IMG/VR virus record: IMGVR_UViG_3300048930_001091
Location: 1-39,822 of that record
DNA length: 39,822 nt
Source of the DNA: a virus
Strand: one strand, 5' to 3'
The notes below the pieces were generated by a model that saw only the letters and a program-made list of their open reading frames with translations, ran no database searches and had not been told where the DNA came from. The translations under genes and the position numbers were made by a program. Below, one piece after another: positions 31,442 through 38,934 of the stretch. Within the stretch, counting starts at the first letter, position 1, and every line of letters starts with the position of its first letter.

Positions 31442-31954
31442 ATGCCCATCAACGAATCCGCGGCCGTCGGCCTGAACATCGATCTGAATCTCACCCGGAT
31501 GGCCGAGATCGGGTACTCGCTTGGTCGGGGCCGAGGAGCCCTGCAGTTCCAGCGGCTCTTCGAAAACGGCCCGGCAAATTCGGGCCTGAACGTGGCCTCG
31601 TTCGTGGAGGCGGCGGGAGTGACCTTCGATCAGTCGGCCGGCAGCCTGCGAAGGAATGCGGTGGCTGCCACTCGCAGCGAGCACGGCGCCGGCAAGACCT
31701 TCCACTACCTCCATGGCTTGATCGTGAAGGTCGACAAGATCCTGCCAGCCTCAGCAGCGGCGGGCTCCATCTCCGTGGCCTTCACCGGTGGCACAGTCGG
31801 TGGGGGCACAACCAGCACTCCCTTCCTCATCTCTGATGGGGTGCTCGCGATCCTCGACGATGCCCGCCTGTGGACCGGCACCATCACGCTGGGCTGGGCC
31901 GGGGTCACCAACAAGCGGGCCAGTGTCATCATCCTCGGTAGCGACAATCCATGA
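31442..31954 (+). CDS. structural-looking beta protein, paralogue of the preceding gene
   Basis: 170 residues, related to 30922-31416 through the shared 'HYLHGLIVKVDKI' strand and the C-terminal 'TNKRASVIILGSDNP' pattern. It also has 'GTVGGGTTSTPFLISDGVLA', a Gly/Thr-rich strand-loop segment. A C/A-rich 25-base leader precedes it and its stop overlaps the next start by ATGA. A head-tail or decoration role is a guess. Confidence 0.55.
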   Translation: MPINESAAVGLNIDLNLTRMAEIGYSLGRGRGALQFQRLFENGPANSGLNVASFVEAAGVTFDQSAGSLRRNAVAATRSEHGAGKTFHYLHGLIVKVDKILPASAAAGSISVAFTGGTVGGGTTSTPFLISDGVLAILDDARLWTGTITLGWAGVTNKRASVIILGSDNP

Positions 31955-32364
31955 CCGAATCGCCGCTCCAACGCTCGCCGGCCGTCGAGCTCTTGCTGGC
32001 CTCTACTCCGCCAAGGGTGCAGGACGCACCGGCGCAAGAGGCCGCCTCTGGGCCCAGCACCGGCCCGCTCGCGGCCGTCGCTGCAGCGGCACGCAGCCTG
32101 CATCCGGCCTTCGACCTGCCGAGTCCTGCCCGCCAAACGGCCCGCGCCCAGGCGCACCAGATCCGGACCTACCTGCAGCAAGTGGTGACTGCCATCCAAA
32201 CCGCCCGTACCGCCGTGCCCACCATCCTGGACCTCGCCGCCCAGGACGAGGTGCTGCACCGCGAGCTCGAGCGCGAGGAGATCGACGTGGAACTCGTGCG
32301 CGGGTTCCTCGCGCGCGCCACGGAGCTGCTCAACTCGGTCAGTGCCACCCCGAACCAGCCCTGA
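31951..32364 (+). CDS. helical protein of unknown function
   Basis: 137 residues, with an Ala/Pro-rich N-terminal 60 residues and a helical C-terminal part ('ARAQAHQIRTYLQQVVTAIQ', 'EIDVELVRGFLARATELLNS'). It starts in an ATGA overlap. It lies between structural genes, so it may be a head-tail joining or minor virion protein; no family is recognised. Confidence 0.5.
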   Translation: MTESPLQRSPAVELLLASTPPRVQDAPAQEAASGPSTGPLAAVAAAARSLHPAFDLPSPARQTARAQAHQIRTYLQQVVTAIQTARTAVPTILDLAAQDEVLHRELEREEIDVELVRGFLARATELLNSVSATPNQP

Positions 32365-32366
32365 CG

Positions 32367-32798
32367 ATGTACACCACCTTCGACGAAGTCGCGGCCTACC
32401 TGCCTGCTCCTTTCCTAAGCGAGGCGACTGACGATGACGGCAATGGTGTGCCCGAAATGTTCCAGGACGTGGCCGATGTGGCGAGCGCCTTCGTCAATGG
32501 GAAGCTCTCGACGGCGTACACTGTGCCTCTCGTGGGGCCGCTCATCACGAGCTTCATCCGCTCGGTGACCACGCTGTACGCTGCGAAGGTGTGCTTCGGG
32601 CGGCGCGGGATGTCGGAGGCATTCCCGTACCACGAGGAGTTGGCGAACCTGCTCAAGCAGCTCGACTTGGTCGCGACCGGCAAACTGCCCCTCGTGCCTT
32701 CGGGTGCGACGGGTGCCGGCACGCCGGCCGGCGCCGGCGGCGCCGTGATCCTGGGCGAGGCGAAAACCCACAGCGCATCGGGGAGGCTTTCGATATGA
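32367..32798 (+). CDS. head-tail connector-like protein, DUF1320 / Mu gp36-like
   Basis: 143 residues beginning MYTTFDEVAAYLPAPFLSEA, then 'DVADVASAFVNGKLSTAYTV' and 'LYAAKVCFGRRGMSEAFPYH', the DUF1320/gp36 pattern of a small helical protein at the head-tail interface. The C-terminal 40 residues are Gly/Ala-rich. It starts after two bases of spacer and overlaps the next gene by ATGA. Confidence 0.75.
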   Translation: MYTTFDEVAAYLPAPFLSEATDDDGNGVPEMFQDVADVASAFVNGKLSTAYTVPLVGPLITSFIRSVTTLYAAKVCFGRRGMSEAFPYHEELANLLKQLDLVATGKLPLVPSGATGAGTPAGAGGAVILGEAKTHSASGRLSI

Positions 32799-33310
32799 CG
32801 AGCTGGCAACTTCTCCGGGCGATGCAAAGCGCCCTGCAACCGGGCATCGAGGCGGACAAGGGCACCTTCGTGGTCGCTCATGATGTGAATCAGTACCTCG
32901 ACGCGCTGGCCAGCAGTCCGGCCAGGTGGCGCGTCATTCTGGGCTTCGAACGCGAGGAGTCTTTCGGGGATCCCTCCGAACAGCGCGGTGGCCTGGTCTA
33001 CGGCACCTTCTTCGCCACGGTGCAGATGCACAAGGATTTCAGCATCCGCGCAGGGGATGATTTCGCTGTCTCCCGATCGGGCGAACCGCCCATCCTCATG
33101 CGCAGCGAGCAGATCGTGGCGTCGATCCGGGGATTCAGCTTCCCCGCTGAGCGCACCGATGTGGACCACGCCTTCGGATTCCGCCTGGTGAGCCGGGAAT
33201 GGGTGGAACAAACCGACTCCCAAAAGCAGCTCCACCGTTCGCTGCAAGCCCGCCTGGTGCTGGGCTACACCCTGCCGCCTCCAGTCGAGGCCGAACTCTC
33301 TTTCCCCTAA
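32795..33310 (+). CDS. tail terminator / head-tail joining-like protein
   Basis: 171 residues starting MTSWQLLRAMQSALQPGIEA. It lies between the gp36-like connector and the tail tube candidate, the usual place for a tail terminator. Features are a mixed alpha/beta N-terminal domain ('QYLDALASSPARWRVILGFE') and 'RGGLVYGTFFATVQMHKDFS'. The family is not recognised with confidence. Confidence 0.55.
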   Translation: MTSWQLLRAMQSALQPGIEADKGTFVVAHDVNQYLDALASSPARWRVILGFEREESFGDPSEQRGGLVYGTFFATVQMHKDFSIRAGDDFAVSRSGEPPILMRSEQIVASIRGFSFPAERTDVDHAFGFRLVSREWVEQTDSQKQLHRSLQARLVLGYTLPPPVEAELSFP

Positions 33311-33332
33311 TCCACCCTGACCCCAACACCCT

Positions 33333-33734
33333 ATGGCCAATCGTCAATGGCTCACCAACGGCCCCCAGGCCAACGAACCGTACGTCATCGGTACCTGCGA
33401 GGTCGGTCTCGACACCTTCGGCGCGGTCGTCAACGCATCGCTCAAACGGGAACACGATGTGATCGAGATCAAGAATTGCTGCGGTGACACCATCGCCGCC
33501 CTGCTGAAGAACAGCAGGTACACGCTCTCGATCAAAGCGCAGTTCCCGAAAGCCGCGGCGGTACCGGGCGATGGCGACAACATCACCTTCCCGGGTGGCG
33601 TGGTCAATGTGGTCGGATCGATCATGAGCTGGCAGGTGGACTGGGAGAACGAGGGCGTTCGCCAGATCTCGATCGAAGCCACGCACTGGAGCGCGATCGG
33701 CACGCCGACGAAGTCGACCTTCGCCTGCCCGTAA
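33333..33734 (+). CDS. major tail (tube) protein candidate
   Basis: 133 residues, beta-rich ('AVVNASLKREHDVIEIKNCC', 'RYTLSIKAQFPKAAAVPGDG', 'MSWQVDWENEGVRQISIEAT'), at the position of the tail tube gene: before the tail assembly chaperones and tape measure. It is followed by a hairpin (33746-33793) as after the capsid gene, which fits an abundant structural protein. The leader (33311-33332) is C/A-rich. Sequence alone does not prove the fold. Confidence 0.6.
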   Translation: MANRQWLTNGPQANEPYVIGTCEVGLDTFGAVVNASLKREHDVIEIKNCCGDTIAALLKNSRYTLSIKAQFPKAAAVPGDGDNITFPGGVVNVVGSIMSWQVDWENEGVRQISIEATHWSAIGTPTKSTFACP

Positions 33735-33745
33735 CCTGATTTCCA

Positions 33746-33793
33746 GCGCTCCGCGCCGCCGGCATAGGGCCGGCCCCTCCAGGTCAGGAGCGC
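33746..33793 (+). terminator. hairpin after the tail tube candidate
   Basis: Outer arms GCGCTCC (33746-33752) and GGAGCGC (33787-33793) enclose an inner palindromic pair GCCGGC (33758-33763 and 33769-33774). The structure has the same setting as the post-capsid hairpin, directly after an abundant structural gene. Only 'ACTCTTT' follows, so an mRNA-stability or attenuation role is as likely as termination. Confidence 0.5.
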
Positions 33794-33811
33794 ACTCTTT
33801 CCCATCACCTC

Positions 33812-34444
33812 ATGTCCACCGCAACCATACCCACGCAACCTTTCCAGGGACCAATCCTGGGTCACGCCGCTACTCACGCCGGGGATCCGCGCCCCGCGAT
33901 CACTCGACGGCAATTCAACTACACGATCGCGGCCGCGGGCAGTCATGCTGCCCAGGCGGCCCAGGCGGAAGGGATCGATCCGGAGGCCAGCGCCGCCCTG
34001 CTGCAACAGGCGGTCCAAATCGGCCCGGTCGTCTTCGCGCCCGTGAGCATGCAAACCCTACTGGCACTGCAGATGCTCATGAAGCGGCGCAGTGTGCTGG
34101 GGTCCGACGCCAGTCCCATTTCCAGCGGTGGACACGATGGAAACGGCACCAGCACGGCTGAGACCGGCGAGGAGACTGACCTCTTCGCGCTGGCCGAGGC
34201 CGTGCTGGTGTTCGCGTCGCCTGCGGAGGCAGCATTGCTGTTGAGGCCATCGGTGAGGCGAGAGGCATGGGAAGAACGCGTGATCGCTTTTTCCGGCTCA
34301 CTCTTGCCCGCCGACCTGCGCGAAATGGGGGCCTTCATCAACGAGCAGATGGGTCTTCTCCGCCGCTTGGGAGGGGAATCTGACGGAGAAACCGAATCGC
34401 ACCCTCAGTCGGGGCAGCGGACTCAGCCACCGGCCTGCCCCTGA
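33812..34444 (+). CDS. tail assembly chaperone (gpG-type), start of a likely frameshift pair
   Basis: 210 residues, located between the tube and tape-measure genes, where nearly all long-tailed phages have chaperone genes. The N-terminal 90 residues are Ala/Gln-rich ('RQFNYTIAAAGSHAAQAAQA'); the rest includes the helices 'LFALAEAVLVFASPAEAALL' and 'DLREMGAFINEQMGLLRRLG'. The frame ends at TGA 34442-34444 immediately after a run of four C (34438-34441). The -1 frame is open from 34384 to 34683, so a -1 shift before the stop would make the usual long gpGT-like form. Confidence 0.65.
   Translation: MSTATIPTQPFQGPILGHAATHAGDPRPAITRRQFNYTIAAAGSHAAQAAQAEGIDPEASAALLQQAVQIGPVVFAPVSMQTLLALQMLMKRRSVLGSDASPISSGGHDGNGTSTAETGEETDLFALAEAVLVFASPAEAALLLRPSVRREAWEERVIAFSGSLLPADLREMGAFINEQMGLLRRLGGESDGETESHPQSGQRTQPPACP
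34411..34444 (+). promoter_or_regulatory. candidate -1 frameshift window in the chaperone gene
   Basis: Within the stretch where the gpG frame and the downstream -1 frame are both open there are two homopolymer runs placed so that the codon can slip back one base: GGGG at 34411-34414 (TCG GGG) and CCCC at 34438-34441 (TGC CCC directly before TGA). Both keep full pairing of the shifted tRNA. A typical XXXYYYZ heptamer is not present, so the site is inferred from frame geometry. Confidence 0.45.
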
Positions 34445-34683
34445 AATCATCCGGCTCGGCCTGTGGATGGCTGCCTGCCCTGCTTGATCTGATCATGCAC
34501 GAGTACCCGGCTCACACCATCGACCATGTGCTTGCATCCCCTTTGGCCCGCTGGTTCGCCATGATCCCCGCGATCGAGGCCCGGCACGGGGTCGAGAGCG
34601 GTCGCTCCTGGGTGGCTCGCAGCGTCTCGGCAGCCATGATCGAAACCGAAACCTACCTGCGGACCAACTACCAAATCGTCTGA
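34441..34683 (+). CDS. tail assembly chaperone extension (gpT-like, -1 frame)
   Basis: If the ribosome slips at the CCCC run, translation continues from CTG 34441 as 'LKSSGSACGWLPALLDLIMH' and 'EYPAHTIDHVLASPLARWFA', adding 80 residues. The first in-frame ATG is at 34495, so a separate 62-residue protein is the alternative. The -1 direction, the position before the tape measure and the Trp/Leu-rich helices match gpT-like extensions. Confidence 0.55.
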   Translation: MKSSGSACGWLPALLDLIMHEYPAHTIDHVLASPLARWFAMIPAIEARHGVESGRSWVARSVSAAMIETETYLRTNYQIV

Positions 34684-34687
34684 TCCC

Positions 34688-36529
34688 ATGCCTGGCATAA
34701 ACTACGACGTCAATCTCAAGGCGGGGGGCTTCACCGCCGGCATCAACGAGGCCCTCGCTGGCGTTGGCGCCCTGGGGGGCAAACTGTTGGGCTTGGTGGG
34801 GATCGCTGGGGCTGTCGCGGGAGCGCTTGCCGGCGTGAAAAAGGCGGTGGGCGGGGCGGCGGGATTGGAGACAACCACCATCGCATTCGAGACGCTCCTT
34901 GGCAGCGCGGCGAAGGCCAAATCGCTCCTCGGAGAATTGAAGCAGCTTGGTGCGAGCACTCCGCTCGAATTCCCTGAGCTCACCGATGCCGGCCGGAAGC
35001 TGATCGCCTTCGGCGTAGCGGCAGACGTTGTCACCGATACCCTCCGTCGAATCGGCGATGTCGCCACGGGCATCCAGGCACCGTTGGGCGAAATCGCGGA
35101 AATCTACGGCAAGGCTCGGGTGCAGGGCACCCTGTTCGCTGAGGACATCAACCAACTCACCGGGCGTGGTATCCCGGTGATCCAGGAATTCGCCCGCATC
35201 CTCGGGGTGTCGGAAGGCGAGGTGAAGAAACTCGCATCCGAGGGCAAAATTACCTTCGGTTTACTGGAGCGCGCTTTTGTGAATCTGACCGACAAGGGAG
35301 GTAAGTTTTCGGGAATGATGGGGAAGCAGGCGGAGACCACTGCTGGGCTCTGGAGCACGCTGAAGGATTCCATCAACGACGTCTTCACGACGCTCGGCCA
35401 ACCACTGAATGATTCGCTGAAGCCGTTCCTCAAGCAGGCGATTGAGGTCGTCAATCAAGTGAAGGAGGCAGCCGCGAATTTGCTCTACACGCTGCAGGCT
35501 GCCTTGAAGGAAGGGAACCTCGGGGCGCTTCTCAAGTCGCAACTCATGCGCGGGGTGAAAGAAGTGGGAAATTTTCTCCGAGCCGTCATGATCGGTGCCG
35601 GGTCCGCTCTTGTCGAGGCCGCCGCTGTCGCATGGGAATCGCTCAGCAAACTGCCCGACCTCATGTACGCGGCCGGCATGAATCTGCTCGGCGGAGCGCA
35701 GGTGCTTTTGAAGGGGGAGTTCTGGAACGGCGTGGCTTTGCAGATGACGAGCATCGGGCTGCGCTTCGCCGCGGCGATCGGGGATGGGCTCGCTCCAGTG
35801 ATGGACCAGCTGATCGCCTTGGTGAACCAAGTGCGCGCAGCCTTCGGGAAAGAGGCTATCAAGGGGCCCAATCTCGGGTCGGTTGGCCAGGTGGCGGGCG
35901 TGATGGCCGGGGTGGCGGACCGAGGCGCCGCAGAATCTTTCGTGAAGGCCATGGCGGGCGTCCAACGGTACAACGCCCCAGAATATGATGGGCTGGAAGT
36001 GATGTTCGGAAGGGTTCTGAATGCTTTTGAAAGCGGTTTTAAGGGGGCTGGGGATGGCTTCAACACCCGGGTGGAGGAGGATGCCTGGTCGAGGTGGCGC
36101 GATCTCGGCAGCATGCAAAGGAAGAAGGATGAGGCGGCTGCCCGCGCCAATGAGAAGCAGGAAAAGGCTGCTTCGAAGCAGGCACTGGCAGCTGAAGCTG
36201 TCGGCCGCGCCGCCAAACTGATGGAGCGTCTCTTCGGGGCGCCAGAGGAGGGGTCTGGTCGGATCCGGACCTTCAACCGCGCTGAATCGGCGACCCGGCG
36301 GTTTCTGCGGCGGAGCAAGGCGGACCAGGATGGCTCCTTGAGCGACTTCCTCGGCCCGATCGACGCCGACTTGAAGCGATCGGTTGGTCGGAATCTGAAC
36401 CTGGCCCGCCTGTACCGCGAGACGCAACGCGACGACAAGAGCGGGCGCGCGCAGGAAAAGCTGCTCTCCCGCATCGACCACAACACGCGCGAGACCGCAC
36501 AGCAACTCGCCAAATTCCAGCCGGCATGA
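34688..36529 (+). CDS. tail tape measure protein
   Basis: 613 residues. An N-terminal Ala/Gly/Leu-rich region (about 10-60) with hydrophobic stretches is followed by the conserved tape-measure N-terminal domain ('LETTTIAFETLLGSAAKAKS', 'STPLEFPELTDAGRKLIAFG', 'EDINQLTGRGIPVIQEFARI', about 60-190), then hydrophobic segments (about 300-400) that may enter the host membrane and a charged helical C-terminus. Tape-measure length sets tail length; about 610 residues suggests a short to moderate tail, on the order of 90 nm by the usual 1.5 angstrom per residue rule. It starts 4 bases after the chaperone extension. Confidence 0.88.
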   Translation: MPGINYDVNLKAGGFTAGINEALAGVGALGGKLLGLVGIAGAVAGALAGVKKAVGGAAGLETTTIAFETLLGSAAKAKSLLGELKQLGASTPLEFPELTDAGRKLIAFGVAADVVTDTLRRIGDVATGIQAPLGEIAEIYGKARVQGTLFAEDINQLTGRGIPVIQEFARILGVSEGEVKKLASEGKITFGLLERAFVNLTDKGGKFSGMMGKQAETTAGLWSTLKDSINDVFTTLGQPLNDSLKPFLKQAIEVVNQVKEAAANLLYTLQAALKEGNLGALLKSQLMRGVKEVGNFLRAVMIGAGSALVEAAAVAWESLSKLPDLMYAAGMNLLGGAQVLLKGEFWNGVALQMTSIGLRFAAAIGDGLAPVMDQLIALVNQVRAAFGKEAIKGPNLGSVGQVAGVMAGVADRGAAESFVKAMAGVQRYNAPEYDGLEVMFGRVLNAFESGFKGAGDGFNTRVEEDAWSRWRDLGSMQRKKDEAAARANEKQEKAASKQALAAEAVGRAAKLMERLFGAPEEGSGRIRTFNRAESATRRFLRRSKADQDGSLSDFLGPIDADLKRSVGRNLNLARLYRETQRDDKSGRAQEKLLSRIDHNTRETAQQLAKFQPA

Positions 36530-37176
36530 GCGTGAAGGTCCTCCATGGTGGCGGCTGGACCGTCAATGTGCCCTTCGAGGTGCAGAAGCCGCTACCGGAT
36601 CTGCAGCCGACCGGATTCGATGGCCTGACGGCCACGTACGGGGTGATCGCGAACATCCCGATCGACAGCCCCTGGATCGATGCCCAGTGGCCGCTGGCCT
36701 CGGCCGGCCCGGGCGGGTACGGCAATTTCTACCGATCGGTGGCCCGGCTGGTGCGCACCGAGTGCCCGTACTACGAGATCGCCGTCGAATGGAAGGGTAT
36801 CCTCAATCCGGCCCGGGCGAAGACGTATCGGCTGACGGCCGGCGCTCAGCAGACGAGCGCGGAAAACATCACTTACGGCGGGATCACCTACGCGAAGGTC
36901 AGCTCCTACGAAGCCAACAACATCATCGAGGCCTCGTACGTGACCCTCACGAGGCCTGCCACTGACCAGGTCGGGACCGTCCAAACTCCCCCGACTACGG
37001 TGCTGGTGCGGCCGTCGGTCTGGTCGTCGATCGCCAACCCAACGATCCACATCCCGCCTGGCCCCACTGGTACAGGCAACTGGCTCCTCATGGATCGCAC
37101 GATCGAGGAGCTGCCGGGCACCACTGTGGGCTTCGTCACGGATCGCTACGAGTACATCTTCGTCCACAGCCTGTGA
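36526..37176 (+). CDS. distal tail / tip protein candidate
   Basis: 216 residues, beta-rich, beginning MSVKVLHGGGWTVNVPFEVQ and with 'GNFYRSVARLVRTECPYYEI' and 'AKTYRLTAGAQQTSAENITY'. It directly follows the tape measure (ATGA overlap), where distal tail proteins are encoded. No recognised domain; it contains no obvious hydrolase or fibre motif. Confidence 0.55.
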   Translation: MSVKVLHGGGWTVNVPFEVQKPLPDLQPTGFDGLTATYGVIANIPIDSPWIDAQWPLASAGPGGYGNFYRSVARLVRTECPYYEIAVEWKGILNPARAKTYRLTAGAQQTSAENITYGGITYAKVSSYEANNIIEASYVTLTRPATDQVGTVQTPPTTVLVRPSVWSSIANPTIHIPPGPTGTGNWLLMDRTIEELPGTTVGFVTDRYEYIFVHSL

Positions 37177-37355
37177 GCGCCCCTAAACCACAGCTGCCGA
37201 GCATTCCTCGCTACGCGCCTGGGAAGAAGTTCATGGCCATTCCGCCGGGGTGGTGGGCGGCCGTCCGGACCAGGCTCGCCTGGCAACGCATCAATGCCGG
37301 TGCCGGGTTGCGAATTCGGCGCACGGCCGGCCGTACTCTCCTCATGCGTCGATGA
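37173..37355 (+). CDS. small basic tail-region protein
   Basis: 60 residues with GTG start in a GTGA overlap and a stop in an ATGA overlap with the next gene. The sequence is very basic (many Arg) with Pro/Trp near the middle ('KKFMAIPPGWWAAVRTRLAW'). No family is recognised; both overlaps support translation. Confidence 0.5.
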   Translation: MSAPKPQLPSIPRYAPGKKFMAIPPGWWAAVRTRLAWQRINAGAGLRIRRTAGRTLLMRR

Positions 37356-37855
37356 TCCGGAAGCACAGGCAGGGCTTATGCGTCGTCACGGGGGCGCAGC
37401 TCAACGCGATCGCGGATGCGCTGGATCGGGACGTGCCGCTCGCAGGCGAAGGGCTCGACTTCATTCAGGGGGTCGAAGGTCGGACATTTTTCATTCCTGG
37501 CGTCGAGATTGGCGGAGCCAATGGGCGCGAGGCCACGCCAGATCTGCCGGCCCTGCCCGACCCTCAGGTGGTCCCAGGTCGTGCCCTCAACGCGCTCCAG
37601 GCGGCAATCCAGGCCCAGCGTGGATTTGCTGGGTCCGGGGTTGGTATGAAGGCCGGTACGCGCGGCCGGATCTTCAGCGTCGTCGCGCCCTTCATCACTC
37701 CGCCATTCCCGCCACCCCCACCGCCCCCAGACGGCAGCAGCGGGAGTTCCGAGGGTTCGAGCAGTGGGAGCGGGAGCGGCAGTGGCTCCGGCGGTGGTGG
37801 CGGCGGCCCTGATCCGGATCCTGACAGCTCGTCGTCATCTTCATCGGGATCGTAG
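37352..37855 (+). CDS. tail-tip protein with proline- and Ser/Gly-rich C-terminus
   Basis: 167 residues from ATG 37352. The N-terminal 110 residues are a folded-looking domain ('VVTGAQLNAIADALDRDVPL', 'RALNALQAAIQAQRGFAGSG'). After 'SVVAPFITPPFPPPPPPPDG' comes a low-complexity tail of Ser, Gly and Asp-Pro repeats to the end (about residues 129-167), which looks like an extended linker or a display region, possibly a target for O-linked glycosylation by the GT25 encoded 2 bases downstream. That link is inference. Confidence 0.6.
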   Translation: MIRKHRQGLCVVTGAQLNAIADALDRDVPLAGEGLDFIQGVEGRTFFIPGVEIGGANGREATPDLPALPDPQVVPGRALNALQAAIQAQRGFAGSGVGMKAGTRGRIFSVVAPFITPPFPPPPPPPDGSSGSSEGSSSGSGSGSGSGGGGGGPDPDPDSSSSSSSGS

Positions 37856-37857
37856 CC

Positions 37858-38934
37858 ATGAAACTCCACGAGGCTTTCGAGGCCGTGTTCATCATCACGT
37901 TGAAGCATCGGCCTGACCGGCGCGTCAGGGTTTGGGACCACGTCGTGCAAGAGTCGGGGTTGTGGGCCAAGGGGGCGAAGCCGATCATCGTCCATGGCGT
38001 GTCAGGCGACGCGATTCCTCCGCCGAAGTGGTGGGGGGCTGGCAATGGGGCATGGGGGTGCTTGCTCAGTCACAGCAGGGTCATAGAGCAGGCGCTACAT
38101 GAGGGCTTCAAAAACTGGCTGGTGCTGGAGGACGATGTTGTTTTCCACCCGCGGGCAGCCGCGCATTTCGAAGCGGTCATGTCGACTCTGCCGAGCGATT
38201 GGGGCCAGCTCTACTTGGGGGGGCAACACCTCCGCGAACCAGTCCACCACAGCGAGCTGATTTTCCGAGGGGCGAACGTCAACCGCACCCACGCCTTCGC
38301 AATGACCCGTCGGGTAGCAGCGAAGGTGCACGCCCACATCTGGCATGCTCCGGACTACATCGACCGTAAGGGGTGGCACATCGACCATCAGCTGGGTTTG
38401 GCTCACGAGCGGCGCGACTGGCCGGTCTACTGCCCCAAATGGTGGCTGGCGGGTCAGGAAGGGGGCAGCTCGAACATCAGCGGCCGTCAGGACCTGCCGC
38501 GCCAGTTCTGGCAGCCGGCCGCCTATGCTCGGCAGTTGCCGTTTTTCTGGGGGCAGCCTACATCGGCTACCCAGGAGGAAGGGCTGCATTGGGGCAACCA
38601 CCACCGGATGGATGTCGCCTGGTCGGACATCGGCCTGAACGACGCGGTCGGCAACCCCGAGCGGCTGGCGCGATGGCTGGAACTCATCGCCACCGAGGCC
38701 ATCAGCATGGGCCGCCTGCCGGCCGCCTGGCACGAGTGTCTGGGCCTGGCAGATCTGAGGCCCCTGTGGCCCGCGCGGGTGTACCCCATCGATCACTACA
38801 ATCCGGGTTTGCTGGACTACCCGTGGAACGGCCTGTTCCATCACCCCTACGCAGCCTTGCGGCCCACCACGGCCGCAGCCCGGCCTGCAGTAGGCCTGGG
38901 CACGGCCGCGACGGCCGCCGCCGCTGTAGGCTGA
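37858..38934 (+). CDS. GT25-family glycosyltransferase
   Basis: 358-residue enzyme of the LPS-type GT25 family. 'AVFIITLKHRPDRRVRVWDH' at the N-terminus, 'GAWGCLLSHSRVIEQALHEG' (about residues 61-80), the acidic 'LVLEDDVVF' (E91, D92, D93), 'GQLYLGGQHL' and 'AFAMTRRVAAKVHAHI' are typical GT25 motifs; such enzymes transfer galactose or glucose to lipooligosaccharide or protein (collagen-type) acceptors. The C-terminal 30 residues are Ala/Pro-rich and lie in the region that overlaps the convergent methyltransferase gene. Next to tail-tip genes, it might decorate a virion protein or modify the host surface to exclude other phages. Confidence 0.8.
   Translation: MKLHEAFEAVFIITLKHRPDRRVRVWDHVVQESGLWAKGAKPIIVHGVSGDAIPPPKWWGAGNGAWGCLLSHSRVIEQALHEGFKNWLVLEDDVVFHPRAAAHFEAVMSTLPSDWGQLYLGGQHLREPVHHSELIFRGANVNRTHAFAMTRRVAAKVHAHIWHAPDYIDRKGWHIDHQLGLAHERRDWPVYCPKWWLAGQEGGSSNISGRQDLPRQFWQPAAYARQLPFFWGQPTSATQEEGLHWGNHHRMDVAWSDIGLNDAVGNPERLARWLELIATEAISMGRLPAAWHECLGLADLRPLWPARVYPIDHYNPGLLDYPWNGLFHHPYAALRPTTAAARPAVGLGTAATAAAAVG

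Noticed and set aside
35261-36505. Long minus-strand ORFs opposite the tape measure gene
   Set aside because: The plus strand has the tape-measure domain; the opposite frames are His/Leu/Arg-rich shadows.
37694-37855. Repeat array or CRISPR-like structure in the GC-rich low-complexity DNA
   Set aside because: The repetition comes from Ser/Gly/Pro codons at the end of a coding frame and has no regular spacer.
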